A stretch of DNA of 64,000 nucleotides. It comes from Pseudomonas brassicacearum subsp. neoaurantiaca. Its GTDB lineage: Bacteria; Pseudomonadota; Gammaproteobacteria; Pseudomonadales; Pseudomonadaceae. The notes under the pieces were generated by a model. It saw nothing but the letters and a program-made list of their open reading frames with translations. It did not search any database and was not told where the DNA came from. Of the stretch, positions 35,067-44,012 are shown piece by piece. The stretch covers positions 248,001 to 312,000 of the forward strand of contig NZ_VDLV01000001.1 in assembly GCF_013608025.1 (NCBI RefSeq), written 5' to 3'. A program made the position numbers and the translations under genes. Position 1 is the first letter of the stretch, and every line of letters starts with the position of its first letter.

Positions 35067-35254
35067 GCTGAGGTTTTCCTGCGCTTAGGGACTTTTATTG
35101 TTTTGGGTCCAGCACCGTCTGAGCAGTGGGCGAGGCTATCTTGCGGCAGGAAGCGCCTGACGGTTATCCCGAATCGGCAGCCGTTGTGCGCTGTCATTGG
35201 GCTAATACGCGGCACTCAAAAAAACACCAGCCCCGAAGAATATGAAGAACCCGA

Positions 35255-35357
35255 GGCGAGGGAGCTTGCTCCCGCTGGACCGGTCCGACGCTTCGGGCGC
35301 AGCAGGCCCAAAAAAGAGGGGCCGCTTCGCGACCCAGCGGGAGCAAGCTCCCTCGCC
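35255..35357. repeat. REPIN (GGCGAGGGAGCTTGCTCCCGCTGG type)
   Basis: GGCGAGGGAGCTTGCTCCCG at the left is mirrored by CGGGAGCAAGCTCCCTCGCC at the right around a roughly 60-bp spacer. Related elements lie at 41301 and 51747. Confidence 0.87.
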
Positions 35358-35435
35358 ACGGGTTCATCTCCATAAAGGCTGGTCTGTTTTGGGGCACTGC
35401 TTTTGATGCTGCCGTTTTGGGATAGCGAAGGGTTT

Positions 35436-35451
35436 TGGCAAGGGCATAGCA
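35436..35451 (+). promoter_or_regulatory. Candidate sigma-54 promoter before APC permease
   Basis: TGGCAA-GGGCA-TAGCA has GG and GC exactly 12 bases apart, as needed at -24 and -12, and differs from TGGCAC-N5-TTGCA at two bases. It lies about 100 bp before the permease ATG. RpoN control would suit nitrogen-compound catabolism. Confidence 0.4.
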
Positions 35452-35552
35452 TCGAATCCAGCGTGCAAGTAGAACAACAACGTTTTGGAAGCCGGCGAAG
35501 CTGGCCGACTCCGATCCAGCAGCCACTGCCTCATACAATAAGGTCAAGAACA

Positions 35553-37001
35553 ATGAGCGTATCTTTCCCGATCAGCAGCTCGACGGAGTTGAAGCGCGGC
35601 GCACTGGGTGTCGGCTTCATCATCTTCTTCGTGATATCGGCGGCCAGTCCCTTGAGCGTCATCGCCGGCGGTTTCCCCATCGGCATCATGCTCGGCAACG
35701 GCGCCGGCACACCGGCGCTGTTGTTGCTGGCGCTGTTGGTGTTGCTGGCCTTTTCGGCGGGTTACACCGCCATGTCCCGGCACATGACCAATGCCGGTGG
35801 TTTCTACGCGTTTACCTCGCGCGGTTTGGGTGGCTTGGCCGGCGGCGCAGCGGGGGTACTGGCGATGTTCGCCTACAACATTCTCCAGGTCGGCCTGTAC
35901 GGCATGTTCGGCGGCGTGGTCAGCGGCACGATGGCCAGCATCTTCGGCCTGGACTTGCCGTGGTGGATGTACTCGCTGCTGGCGATGGCGAGCGTTGCGA
36001 TCCTCGGCTATCGCAAGATCGACTTGTCGGCCCGCGTGCTCTCCGTGGTGGTGATTGCCGAATACCTGGCGATCCTGACGCTGGATTTCGCCATCCTCAA
36101 GACCGGCGGCGACAGCGGCATCAATCTCGATTCGTTCGACCGCAGCCACGTCTTCAGCGGTACGCCATCCATCGGTCTGCTGTTCTGTTTCGCGGCGTTC
36201 ATCGGCTTCGAAGCCACGACGATCTACGGCGAAGAGGCGAGGAATCCGCACCGCACGATTCCTATCGCCACCTACAGCTCGGTGCTGTTGATCGGTGGTT
36301 TTTATGCGCTGTCGGTCTGGTCGATGATCGTGGGTGTCGGGGCCGACAAGATCGTACCGACGCTGCAGGCTTTGCAGGATCCGACCACCTTCATATACGG
36401 CCTGTCCGACCACTTTGTCGGCCCGCAGCTGACCCAGATCATCCGGGTGCTGTTCATGGTCAGCATCTATGCCGGCCTGCTGGCGTTCCACAATGCCGCG
36501 GCGCGTTATTTCTATGCCATCGGCCGTGACGGCTTGCTGCACAGCCGCTTGGGCACGACCCACCGCGTGCATCAGAGCCCGCACATGGGGTCGGTCTTGC
36601 AAAGCCTGATCGCCGCCGTGGTGGTGCTGATCTTCGCCGCGCTGGACGCTGATCCGATCCTGCAGTTGTTTGCCTGGTTTTCCAACCTGGCCACCCTCTG
36701 CGTGATCCTGCTCATGGCGTTGACCTCGGCGGCGGTGTTCGTCTACTTCCGGCGTCACCCGGAATTGAAGCTGGGGCTTTGGCGCGGTCGGATTCTTCCG
36801 GGCTTTTCTTGCCTGGCGCTGCTGGCGGTGCTGGCCCTCGCAGTGATCCATTTCGATGTGCTGACGGGCGCTAGCCAGCTCCTGTCCTATGGACTTTGCG
36901 CCGTTATTCCTGTCGCGCTGGTTGTCGGCGTGTTCCTCGCCGTGCGCTTGCGCAAGGTCTCGCCGGAGCGATTCGCGGCGCTGGGCAGCCACAAGCTGTA
37001 G
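35553..37001 (+). CDS. APC-superfamily amino acid permease
   Basis: A 482-residue permease with about twelve membrane segments. APC features include LKRGALGVGFIIFFVISAASPLSVIAG at the start, TNAGGFYAFTSRGLGG (motif like the AGG/PYAF region), and FIGFEATTIYGEEARNPHRTIP. The start at 35553 has AAGG upstream; the in-frame extension to 35403 has none and is not permease-like. It leads a unit with an aldehyde dehydrogenase, a class III aminotransferase and an outer-membrane protein. This suggests uptake of an amine or omega-amino acid that is transaminated and then oxidised. Confidence 0.87.
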   Translation: MSVSFPISSSTELKRGALGVGFIIFFVISAASPLSVIAGGFPIGIMLGNGAGTPALLLLALLVLLAFSAGYTAMSRHMTNAGGFYAFTSRGLGGLAGGAAGVLAMFAYNILQVGLYGMFGGVVSGTMASIFGLDLPWWMYSLLAMASVAILGYRKIDLSARVLSVVVIAEYLAILTLDFAILKTGGDSGINLDSFDRSHVFSGTPSIGLLFCFAAFIGFEATTIYGEEARNPHRTIPIATYSSVLLIGGFYALSVWSMIVGVGADKIVPTLQALQDPTTFIYGLSDHFVGPQLTQIIRVLFMVSIYAGLLAFHNAAARYFYAIGRDGLLHSRLGTTHRVHQSPHMGSVLQSLIAAVVVLIFAALDADPILQLFAWFSNLATLCVILLMALTSAAVFVYFRRHPELKLGLWRGRILPGFSCLALLAVLALAVIHFDVLTGASQLLSYGLCAVIPVALVVGVFLAVRLRKVSPERFAALGSHKL

Positions 37002-37086
37002 GCGCCACGCCAGCGTTCCATTCCACACAAAAAAACAACTGCGCTGTCGTTCGGGACGGTCCGGCGGCGCGTGAAAGGAAGGTTCC

Positions 37087-38508
37087 ATGCACGATTACCA
37101 AATGCTCATCAACGGGGTGCGGGTCGACGGTGAAAATGGCCATTTCGATGTGGTCAATCCGGCGACGGGCGCCGTGTTCGCCCGCTGCCCCGCCGGTTCC
37201 CTGGGCCAACTCGACCTCGCGGTCGAAGCGGCGGAATCGGCCTTTGTCGAGTGGCGGCACAGCACCCATGAAGAGCGCCGCCAACGTCTGCTGAATATTG
37301 CGACAGACATCGAGCAGGACGCCGACGCGCTGGCCCGGCTCATCGTCCTCGAACAAGGCAAGCCGCTGGCCCTGGCGTTTTCTGAAGTCATGGGCGCGGC
37401 GGCCTGGACGCGTTATGCCGCCGAACAACAGATCCCGGTGGAGCTGGTGGAAGAAACCCCGACCCAGCGCATCGAGCTGCACCGCAAACCCCTCGGCGTC
37501 GTCGCCTCGATCACACCGTGGAACTGGCCGTTCATGATTGCCGTCTGGCACATCATGCCGGCGCTGCGTGCCGGTAATTGCGTGATCAGCAAACCGTCGA
37601 GCCTGACCCCGTTGAGTACCTTGCGCCTGGTGGAAATCATCGCCAGCCATGTACCGCGGGGCGTGATCAATGTCGTGACGGGCGAACAGGGTTTTGGCAG
37701 CGCGATCACGGCCCACGCCGGTATCCAGAAAATTGTCTTCACCGGCTCGACAGCCACCGGCCAAAGCGTGATGCGCGGCGCCGCCGGCAATCTCAAGCGC
37801 CTGACCCTGGAGCTGGGCGGCAACGACGCGGCCATCCTGCTGCCCGGCACGCCGGTCGAGGAGGTGGCCGAAGAGATTTTCCAGGCGGCGTTCCTGAACA
37901 TGGGGCAGACCTGCGCCGCCCTCAAGCGCTTGTACGTGCACCAATCCCAATACGAGGCGTTCGCCGACGCGCTGGCGAGCATCGCCGGGCGCCAGGTCAT
38001 TGGCGACGGCCTTGAGCCGGACGTCACCTTCGGTCCGGTGCAGAACCCCGAACAACTGGCGCTGGTGGAAGCATTGGTGGCCGACGCCCGGGCCAATGGC
38101 GCTCGGGTGTTGTGCGGTGGCGCGCGTTTGGATCGAGCGGGTTTCTTCTATCCGCCGACCCTCGTCGCCGATGTCACCGACGGCCAGCGCCTGGTGGACG
38201 AAGAGCAGTTCGGTCCGGTGTTGCCATTGATTGTCTACGAGGACGTCGAGGATGTCCTGTGCCGCGCCAACGCTGGCGACATGGGGCTGGGCGGCTCGGT
38301 CTGGGGCAGCGATGTGGAACAGGCCCAGGCGTTGGCCAGTCGCCTTGAAAGCGGTGTTGCCTGGGTCAACTGCCATGCGCAGATCCAACCGAACACGCCA
38401 TTTGGCGGCAGCAAGATGTCCGGGTTCGGCGTCGAGTTCGGCCTTGAAGGGTTGCTGGAGTTCACCGGCCAGCAACTGCTGTACGTACGCAAGCGTGAAA
38501 CACAGTGA
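37087..38508 (+). CDS. Aldehyde dehydrogenase, semialdehyde type
   Basis: A 473-residue NAD(P)-dependent dehydrogenase. Catalytic Cys276 lies in MGQTCAALKR, Glu242 in TLELGGND and the cofactor motif is TPWNWPF. The C-terminal EEQFGPVLPLIVYEDVED is normal. The short form and GQTCAA motif are more like succinate-semialdehyde or related semialdehyde enzymes than betaine-aldehyde dehydrogenases. Eleven bases after its stop the aminotransferase begins. That enzyme would make a semialdehyde that this one oxidises, giving a two-step conversion of an omega-amino compound to an acid. Confidence 0.88.
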   Translation: MHDYQMLINGVRVDGENGHFDVVNPATGAVFARCPAGSLGQLDLAVEAAESAFVEWRHSTHEERRQRLLNIATDIEQDADALARLIVLEQGKPLALAFSEVMGAAAWTRYAAEQQIPVELVEETPTQRIELHRKPLGVVASITPWNWPFMIAVWHIMPALRAGNCVISKPSSLTPLSTLRLVEIIASHVPRGVINVVTGEQGFGSAITAHAGIQKIVFTGSTATGQSVMRGAAGNLKRLTLELGGNDAAILLPGTPVEEVAEEIFQAAFLNMGQTCAALKRLYVHQSQYEAFADALASIAGRQVIGDGLEPDVTFGPVQNPEQLALVEALVADARANGARVLCGGARLDRAGFFYPPTLVADVTDGQRLVDEEQFGPVLPLIVYEDVEDVLCRANAGDMGLGGSVWGSDVEQAQALASRLESGVAWVNCHAQIQPNTPFGGSKMSGFGVEFGLEGLLEFTGQQLLYVRKRETQ

Positions 38509-38519
38509 GGACTGCAACC

Positions 38520-39869
38520 ATGTACGAGCACTACAAGACAGCGCAAAAGAAATTCTGGCACCCGATGAGTTCGTCGGCGCCGGCCAACCGCTCCAAGACA
38601 TTGGTCATCGCCCGTGGCGACGGTAACTACATCACCGATATCGACGGCCATCGTATGCTCGATGGAGTCGGTGGCTTATGGAACGTGAACGTGGGGCACA
38701 ACCGCGCTTCAGTGAAGGCGGCCATCGCCGCACAAATGGACGAACTGGCGTATTACCAGACCTTCGACGGCATCGCTCATCCACGGGTGTTCGACCTGGC
38801 CGAGCGACTGACGTCGATGTTCGCCCAGGAAGACATGGCGCGGGTGTTGTTCAGTTCCGGCGGTTCGGACGCGGTCGAGACGGCCCTGAAAATGGCCCGC
38901 CAATACTGGATCGCCAGCGGCGAGCCGGGGCGCACGCGCTTCCTGTCATTGCGCAATGGCTACCATGGCGTACACATGGGCGGCACCTCGGTGGGCGGCA
39001 ATGGGGTCTATCACTACAACCACGGTCCGCTGTTGGCCGGCTGTCATTTGCTCGATACGCCCTGGCTGTACCGCAATCCGTGGGACTGCCGCGATCCGCA
39101 GGAATTGACCGCCCATTGCATTCGCCAGTTGGAAGACCAGATCGCCTTGCTCGGCGCCCAGACCATCGCGGCGCTGATCGCCGAGCCGGTGCAGGGCGCC
39201 GGCGGCGTGATCGTGCCCCCCGCCGATTACTGGAAAGAGCTGCGCAAGGTGTGCGATCGCCACGGCATCCTGTTGATCGCCGATGAGGTTGTGACCGGCT
39301 TCGGCCGCACCGGCTGCATGCTCGGCAGTCGCGGTTGGGGCGTTGCGCCGGACGTGCTGTGCCTGGCCAAGGGCATCACCGCCGGTTACATCCCCATGGG
39401 CGCCACGGTGTTCAACCAGCGCATGGTCGATGCCATCGAGAACGGCCCGGGTTTCACCAGCGTGATCATGCATGGCTACACCTACAGCGGACACCCGACG
39501 GCCTGCGCGGCAGCGCTGGCGGTGCTGGACATCGTCGAGGCCGAGGATTTGCCAGGCAACGCCGGCAAGGTCGGCGCCCACTTGCTGGAGCAACTGCAGC
39601 CGTTGGCCGAACGTCATGCGCTGGTCGGCGAAGCGCGCGGCAAGGGCCTGATGATTGCCGTCGATCTGGTGGCGAACAAGGTCACCCGCGAACCGCTGGA
39701 TCCCGCCAATGGCCTGGCCTCGCGGATTGCCGAGCATGCGCGTCGGGCCGGGGTATTGGTGCGCCCGATTGGCAACAAGATCGTCCTGTCGCCACCGCTG
39801 ACCCTCACGTCCGACGAGGCCGGCATGATCGTCGGCGCGCTGGACGACGCGCTCGCCAACTGCCGCTAG
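38520..39869 (+). CDS. Class III PLP-dependent aminotransferase (omega-amino acid type)
   Basis: A 449-residue aminotransferase. The PLP Lys284 is in CLAKGITAGY, preceded by the class III signature ADEVVTGFGRTG, with SSGGSDAVETALKMAR for phosphate binding and an N-terminal KKFWHPMSS common in omega-amino acid:pyruvate aminotransferases. Relatives act on beta-alanine, putrescine-derived or other terminal amines. GAGGA lies eight bases before the ATG at 38520. It follows the semialdehyde-type dehydrogenase closely and probably works just before it. The actual donor is unknown. Confidence 0.88.
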   Translation: MYEHYKTAQKKFWHPMSSSAPANRSKTLVIARGDGNYITDIDGHRMLDGVGGLWNVNVGHNRASVKAAIAAQMDELAYYQTFDGIAHPRVFDLAERLTSMFAQEDMARVLFSSGGSDAVETALKMARQYWIASGEPGRTRFLSLRNGYHGVHMGGTSVGGNGVYHYNHGPLLAGCHLLDTPWLYRNPWDCRDPQELTAHCIRQLEDQIALLGAQTIAALIAEPVQGAGGVIVPPADYWKELRKVCDRHGILLIADEVVTGFGRTGCMLGSRGWGVAPDVLCLAKGITAGYIPMGATVFNQRMVDAIENGPGFTSVIMHGYTYSGHPTACAAALAVLDIVEAEDLPGNAGKVGAHLLEQLQPLAERHALVGEARGKGLMIAVDLVANKVTREPLDPANGLASRIAEHARRAGVLVRPIGNKIVLSPPLTLTSDEAGMIVGALDDALANCR

Positions 39870-39950
39870 CCCGGCCAGCCGGCAACGCCTTCGGTGCCGG
39901 CTTCCAATATAAAAACAGCCTGTCAAGGCGCACCTCAAGGAGCTCAAGCC

Positions 39951-41276
39951 ATGCGGTCTCTATCGCGTATGGGATTTTTCGGCAGTGGCCTGGCCTGCAC
40001 GCTGGCATTCTGCGCCACCAATCAGGTCCAGGCTTACGCGCTGTATGCCGATGACGACACTCACCTCAACGCCGACCTGCTGGCGGTGTTCGGCCACTTC
40101 AACAGCCGCAAGAACTACGACGGCAGGACGGGCGGTTCGACCTGGCGCGAAGGCTTCATCAAATATGGCGTGAGCGGCGATCAGGGCCTCACCGGCCAGG
40201 GCACCGCCTACGGCGCCTTCAGCCTGGTCAGTTCCGCCACCTGGGGCGATGGCGACGCGGCCGGCAATACGCTGGGCAGCGAGCGCACAACGAAGATCGA
40301 AGATGCCTACCTGGGCTGGCGCTCCGCCGATCTTTTCCCGTTGCTGGGGCAGGACGGTGTCGACATCTCCGGCGGGCGGCAGGTGGTCAAGCTGGGCAGA
40401 GGGTTTTTGATCAACGATGATGGGCCGAACCTGGGCAAAGGGCCGGCGGGCGGGCGCCTTGATCGCGGTGGTGCTTATTACCTGGCTGCGCGACACGCGT
40501 TCGATCAAACCGCCGTGTTGCGCCTGGGTGGGCGAGATGGTTTGCATGGCAGTGTGGTGTGGCTTAAATCGGACAACCGCGCCCAGGCCGAAACCGAACT
40601 GGCGGCGGGCACGCTGGACTACACCGCCAAGGCCGGCACGTTGGGGCTGACGTGGATACATGGCATCGATGTGAACGACCGCTGGGCCAGCGATTTCCAG
40701 CGGCAACGCAAGGGCATGAACGTCTACAGCGTTCGCGGCGAGGGTGATGCCGGCATCGAGAACGCCAGCCTGGCCTTCGAGTATGCCTGGCAGGACAAGG
40801 ACGCCGGCCCGCAGAACGCCTGGTACGCCGAGGCCGGCTACACCTTTGCGGACATCGCCTGGGCGCCGAAACTGACCTATCGCTACACGCGTTACTCGCA
40901 GAAGTGGGACTCGCTGTTCACCGGCCAAAGTACCGGCTATGGCACCTGGTTCCAGGGCGAAGTCGCGGGTAACTACGCCGGGCCGTTCAACAGCAACACG
41001 GGCATCCATCATGTCGGCCTGAAAGCCACACCGCTGGAGAACCTGATCCTCGGTGCGTTGTATTTCGATTACAACAATGTGCGCAAGGACAACGCCTTGA
41101 ACCTGGATGCCCGTGAGCTGGATTTCTATGCCGAGTGGGCTGTGAACGAGCACTTGATCGTCACGCCGCTGATCGGCCTCTACAAGCCGGACCGGGATGC
41201 AACGACAGGGGGCAATCAAGTGGCGGGCAATGGCACCAATGTGTACAGCCAGGTGACGGTGGCCGTGCCGTTTTGA
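39951..41276 (+). CDS. Outer-membrane beta-barrel protein (porin/alginate-export-like)
   Basis: A 441-residue secreted protein with a signal peptide (cleavage probably after NQVQA). Alternating aromatic beta strands follow, with a C-terminal VTVAVPF ending in Phe, as expected for outer-membrane barrels. Segments such as YGAFSLVSSATWGDGD, EDAYLGWRSADLFP and SGGRQVVKLGRGFLI recall the alginate-export/porin superfamily. GGAG precedes the ATG at 39951. It is last in the permease-dehydrogenase-aminotransferase unit and likely lets the substrate through the outer membrane. Exact family placement is uncertain. Confidence 0.72.
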   Translation: MRSLSRMGFFGSGLACTLAFCATNQVQAYALYADDDTHLNADLLAVFGHFNSRKNYDGRTGGSTWREGFIKYGVSGDQGLTGQGTAYGAFSLVSSATWGDGDAAGNTLGSERTTKIEDAYLGWRSADLFPLLGQDGVDISGGRQVVKLGRGFLINDDGPNLGKGPAGGRLDRGGAYYLAARHAFDQTAVLRLGGRDGLHGSVVWLKSDNRAQAETELAAGTLDYTAKAGTLGLTWIHGIDVNDRWASDFQRQRKGMNVYSVRGEGDAGIENASLAFEYAWQDKDAGPQNAWYAEAGYTFADIAWAPKLTYRYTRYSQKWDSLFTGQSTGYGTWFQGEVAGNYAGPFNSNTGIHHVGLKATPLENLILGALYFDYNNVRKDNALNLDARELDFYAEWAVNEHLIVTPLIGLYKPDRDATTGGNQVAGNGTNVYSQVTVAVPF

Positions 41277-41300
41277 GGCCGGAGGCTGTTCGATGAACCC

Positions 41301-41392
41301 GTGGCGAGGGAGCTTGCTCCCGCTGGGCCGCGCAGCGGCCCCTCTTTTTTGGGCCTGCTACGCAGTCCAGCGGGAGCAAGCTCCCTCGCCAC
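41301..41392. repeat. REPIN (GGCGAGGGAGCTTGCTCCC type)
   Basis: GTGGCGAGGGAGCTTGCTCC is mirrored by GGAGCAAGCTCCCTCGCCAC around a short spacer containing CCTCTTTTTTGGGCC. It separates the barrel gene from the convergent IclR gene and may help end transcription. Confidence 0.87.
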
Positions 41393-41432
41393 AGGGGGAT
41401 CGTTTCTCTTGAATGAGCAGTGTTCCTGCTTT

Positions 41433-42185
41433 CTAACCGACAGCAGACGGGCTGTGCATCCGCTCGGCAATACGCCGAGTAGTCTCCATGACCATTTCAA
41501 TCACGGTCTCCTGACGCAGCAATTTGAAGCTGTCAGTGCTGCCCACGGCGGAAAGGCTGCCCACCACTTCGTCGAGGCCGAGATTGATGATCGGTGCCGC
41601 GATACCGGTCAGCCCTTGGTTGAGTTCGTCGTGGGTCAGACAGTAGCCATCCTTGCGGATTTTTTTTGTCGCCTTGGAAAAGCTCGGCCAGTCGTAGGGA
41701 TTGTCGGGTTCGTTGGCCAAGTGTTCGTCGAACAGACGCTGCAAGCGTCGACCTTTCTGGAACGCGATCAACACCTTGGACTGCGCGCCGCGAAAGAACG
41801 GCAGCGGATGGCCGCGGCCGAACGAGAACTGGTAGGTGTCGTCGGGTTCGGCGATGTAGGTGTTGATAATGTGGCCGTCATAGAAAACGCTGGCGAACAC
41901 GGCGAGGCCGGTTCGTTCGGACAGCTCGTGCATCAGCTCGCGGCCGGCGACGAGGATCGGGTCGTACTGACGCATCATCCAGTCCAGTTCGATGATCCGC
42001 GGCCCCAGGCCGTAGCTGCCGGCATCCACCCGCACCAGCAGTCCGGCGTCGCACAAATCCTTGACGTAGCGGTACACGGTCGCCCGCGACAAGCCCATGC
42101 GTTCGGCAATGGTGTCGGGGTCGATCTTCAATCGATCCGGACCGAAAAGGTCCAGGACGCTCAGCATTTTGCTCAGGCTGCTCAT
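41433..42185 (-). CDS. IclR-family transcriptional regulator
   Basis: A 250-residue regulator. The N-terminal winged helix is KMLSVLDLFGPDRLKIDPDTIAERMGLSRATVYRYVKDLCDAGLL, followed by the IclR effector domain (LGPRIIELDW, TGLAVFASVFYDGHIINTYIA, GLTGIAAPI). It is divergent from the nine-gene operon starting at 42461 and is its most likely local controller. IclR proteins often respond to aromatic or small-acid intermediates. The intervening region holds repeated TCACG half-sites. Confidence 0.88.
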   Translation of the reverse strand: MSSLSKMLSVLDLFGPDRLKIDPDTIAERMGLSRATVYRYVKDLCDAGLLVRVDAGSYGLGPRIIELDWMMRQYDPILVAGRELMHELSERTGLAVFASVFYDGHIINTYIAEPDDTYQFSFGRGHPLPFFRGAQSKVLIAFQKGRRLQRLFDEHLANEPDNPYDWPSFSKATKKIRKDGYCLTHDELNQGLTGIAAPIINLGLDEVVGSLSAVGSTDSFKLLRQETVIEMVMETTRRIAERMHSPSAVG

Positions 42186-42289
42186 TTCGCTCCTAAAGGG
42201 GGAGTGGCGCGTACGTGGCCGTTTGGGTGAGCACTATAGGTAGACCCGCCGATGATGAAAAGCCCGTCGGGTTCGCCTGTGGCGCGCTG

Positions 42290-42310
42290 TCACGTTAACT
42301 GAAGACGTGA
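42290..42310. promoter_or_regulatory. TCACGT-N9-ACGTGA inverted repeat (candidate IclR site 1)
   Basis: A perfect 6+6 inverted repeat in the divergent region between the IclR gene and the ThDP-enzyme operon. The same half-site core recurs 60 bp further on. Confidence 0.42.
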
Positions 42311-42351
42311 GAAAAGCAAGTCAATCGATCGTAATGAGCGCTTCAAAAACA

Positions 42352-42384
42352 CACGTAAATCTCAAAATATGATTTTTATCGTGA
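42352..42384. promoter_or_regulatory. CACGTAAA...TTTATCGTGA imperfect inverted repeat (candidate IclR site 2)
   Basis: CACG and CGTG arms with inner TAAA and TTTA (one-base bulge) flank an AT-rich centre, about 80 bp before the operon's first ATG. It shares the TCACG/CGTGA core with the repeat at 42290. Confidence 0.35.
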
Positions 42385-42460
42385 AAAAATAGCTTGTTTT
42401 GTCGATTTCTCTGTGTGATAAATCTCAGCCACTGCAAACGCTCGATGAAGAGGGCTGGAA

Positions 42461-44002
42461 ATGAATGGTGCGCAACTGATAGTGAAGGCGGCGGTGGCGA
42501 GCGGTATCGAATACTGCTTCGCCAATCCCGGGACGACAGAAATCCCCTTGGTGGCGGCCATGGCCAGCGCGCCAGCCCTCAAGCCGGTGTTGTCGTTGTT
42601 CGAAGGGGTCTGCACCGGCGCCGCCGACGGCTACGGGCGGATTGCCGGCAAGCCGGCGATGACCCTGACGCACCTGGGGCCAGGCTTTGCCAATGGCATC
42701 GCTAACCTGCACAACGCCCGTCGCGCCAACACCCCGATCGTCAACGTCATCGGCGATCACGCGTCCTGGCACGTCAATTACGATCCGCCGCTGGCCAGCG
42801 ACATCCAGGCGCTGGCGGGCAGCGTTTCCAAGTGGGTACGTACCTCGCGCAAGGCGTCGGGAGTCGGCGAAGATTTCCAGGAGGCGGTGCGTGCCGCCTG
42901 GCAAGCCAATGGTCAGATCGCCAGCTTGATCCTGCCGATGGACCTGCAAGCCAACACGGTGCAGCACGAGAAGGCGTTCACGGCTTTGCAGGCGCCGGTC
43001 CGGCGGTTTGCCGGTGACCGGATCGAGGCGGTCGCCCAGGCCCTGCGTGATGGCCGCCGGCTGGTGTTTATCGTCGGCGACCACGGCTTGTCCGTCGCCG
43101 GGCTCGAAGCAGCGGGGCGCCTGGCCCAGTTGTCGGGCGTGCGGATGTTCGCCGAGACCTTTCCGCGCATGAGTTATCGCGGTGGCGGCCTGCCGGACCT
43201 GGATCGCCTGCCGTACTTCCCCGAAGTGGCCATCGAGATCCTCGACCAATACGACGCGGTGGTGTGCGCCGGCGTCCCCGAACCCATCAGCTATTTTGGC
43301 TACGAAGGCATTGCCTCCCGGCTGGCCGAACGTGATCGCCTGCTGTGCTTGGCCGAGGTGGGGGACGACGTGGCCGGAGCGCTCACCGCGTTGGCCGATG
43401 CGCTTGAGGCGCCGGCCTATGTGCCCACGCCGATGAAGATTGAGTTGCCCGCAGCCGAGGCTGAATTGACGCCGCAGTCGGTAGGGCAGGTATTGGCCGC
43501 CTCGTTGCCGGACGACAGCATCGTCTCGGTGGAAGGCGGAACGTGCGGCTATCCATTCTTCACCGCCTCGGCCCACGCCGCACGGCATCGAGTCTTGACC
43601 AACACCGGCGGGGCCATCGGCCAGGGCATCCCGGTGGGCTTCGGCGCCGCGATGGCCGAGCGCGGCAACAAGGTGTTCTGCCTGCAATCGGACGGCAGTG
43701 CCCAGTACACGATCCAGACCTTGTGGAGCATCGCCCGGGAGCAATTGCCGGTGGTGATCCTGATCGCGGCCAACCACCGCTACGCCATTTTGCAGAACGA
43801 ACTGCGCCGCTTCGGCATGACCGACTTGGGGCCTGAGGCCCTGAGCCTGACGGTGTTGGACCGCCCGCGCATCGATTGGAAAGCCCTGGCCAAAGGCTAC
43901 GGCTTGCCGGCCAGCACCGTGCACACCAATGGCGAGTTGCAGCGCGCCCTGGCCAATGCCAAGGCCGACGGTGGTCCTTGCCTGATTGAAATGGCGCTGT
44001 GA
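42461..44002 (+). CDS. Thiamine-diphosphate enzyme (benzoylformate decarboxylase/acetolactate synthase-like)
   Basis: A 513-residue ThDP-dependent enzyme with the three usual domains. ANPGTTEIPL (Thr25), Glu48 in LFEGVCTGAADGYGR (cofactor activation) and His71 in LTHLGPGFANG line up with benzoylformate-decarboxylase-type active sites. The diphosphate/Mg motif is altered: QSDGSAQYT instead of GDGS, with AAN at its far end. No FAD-domain signature of true acetolactate synthase is obvious. It probably decarboxylates a 2-oxo acid to an aldehyde, which the next gene product could oxidise. It is first of nine tightly packed genes. The annotation acetolactate synthase often given to such proteins would be misleading. 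Confidence 0.82.
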   Translation: MNGAQLIVKAAVASGIEYCFANPGTTEIPLVAAMASAPALKPVLSLFEGVCTGAADGYGRIAGKPAMTLTHLGPGFANGIANLHNARRANTPIVNVIGDHASWHVNYDPPLASDIQALAGSVSKWVRTSRKASGVGEDFQEAVRAAWQANGQIASLILPMDLQANTVQHEKAFTALQAPVRRFAGDRIEAVAQALRDGRRLVFIVGDHGLSVAGLEAAGRLAQLSGVRMFAETFPRMSYRGGGLPDLDRLPYFPEVAIEILDQYDAVVCAGVPEPISYFGYEGIASRLAERDRLLCLAEVGDDVAGALTALADALEAPAYVPTPMKIELPAAEAELTPQSVGQVLAASLPDDSIVSVEGGTCGYPFFTASAHAARHRVLTNTGGAIGQGIPVGFGAAMAERGNKVFCLQSDGSAQYTIQTLWSIAREQLPVVILIAANHRYAILQNELRRFGMTDLGPEALSLTVLDRPRIDWKALAKGYGLPASTVHTNGELQRALANAKADGGPCLIEMAL

Positions 44003-44012
44003 GGGAGAGGAT

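Larger units (their letters stand above)
35067..35552. other. 486-bp intergenic region with REPIN and candidate sigma-54 promoter
   Basis: No convincing gene is seen. From left to right: the upstream region of the chemoreceptor, a REPIN of the GGCGAGGGAGCTTGCTCCC type (35255-35357), and about 195 bp leading to the APC permease with a -24/-12 like element at 35436-35451. Confidence 0.7.

Noticed and set aside
35544..37088. 514-codon minus-strand frame opposite the APC permease
   Set aside because: Composition is almost all polar Arg/His/Gln residues, as expected for the complement of a membrane-protein gene.
36904..38601. 565-codon open frame on the minus strand
   Set aside because: Antisense to an aldehyde dehydrogenase with complete catalytic motifs; no recognisable protein features.
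42461..44002. True acetolactate synthase large subunit
   Set aside because: No small subunit or branched-chain genes nearby, a benzoylformate-decarboxylase-like active site, and catabolic neighbours.
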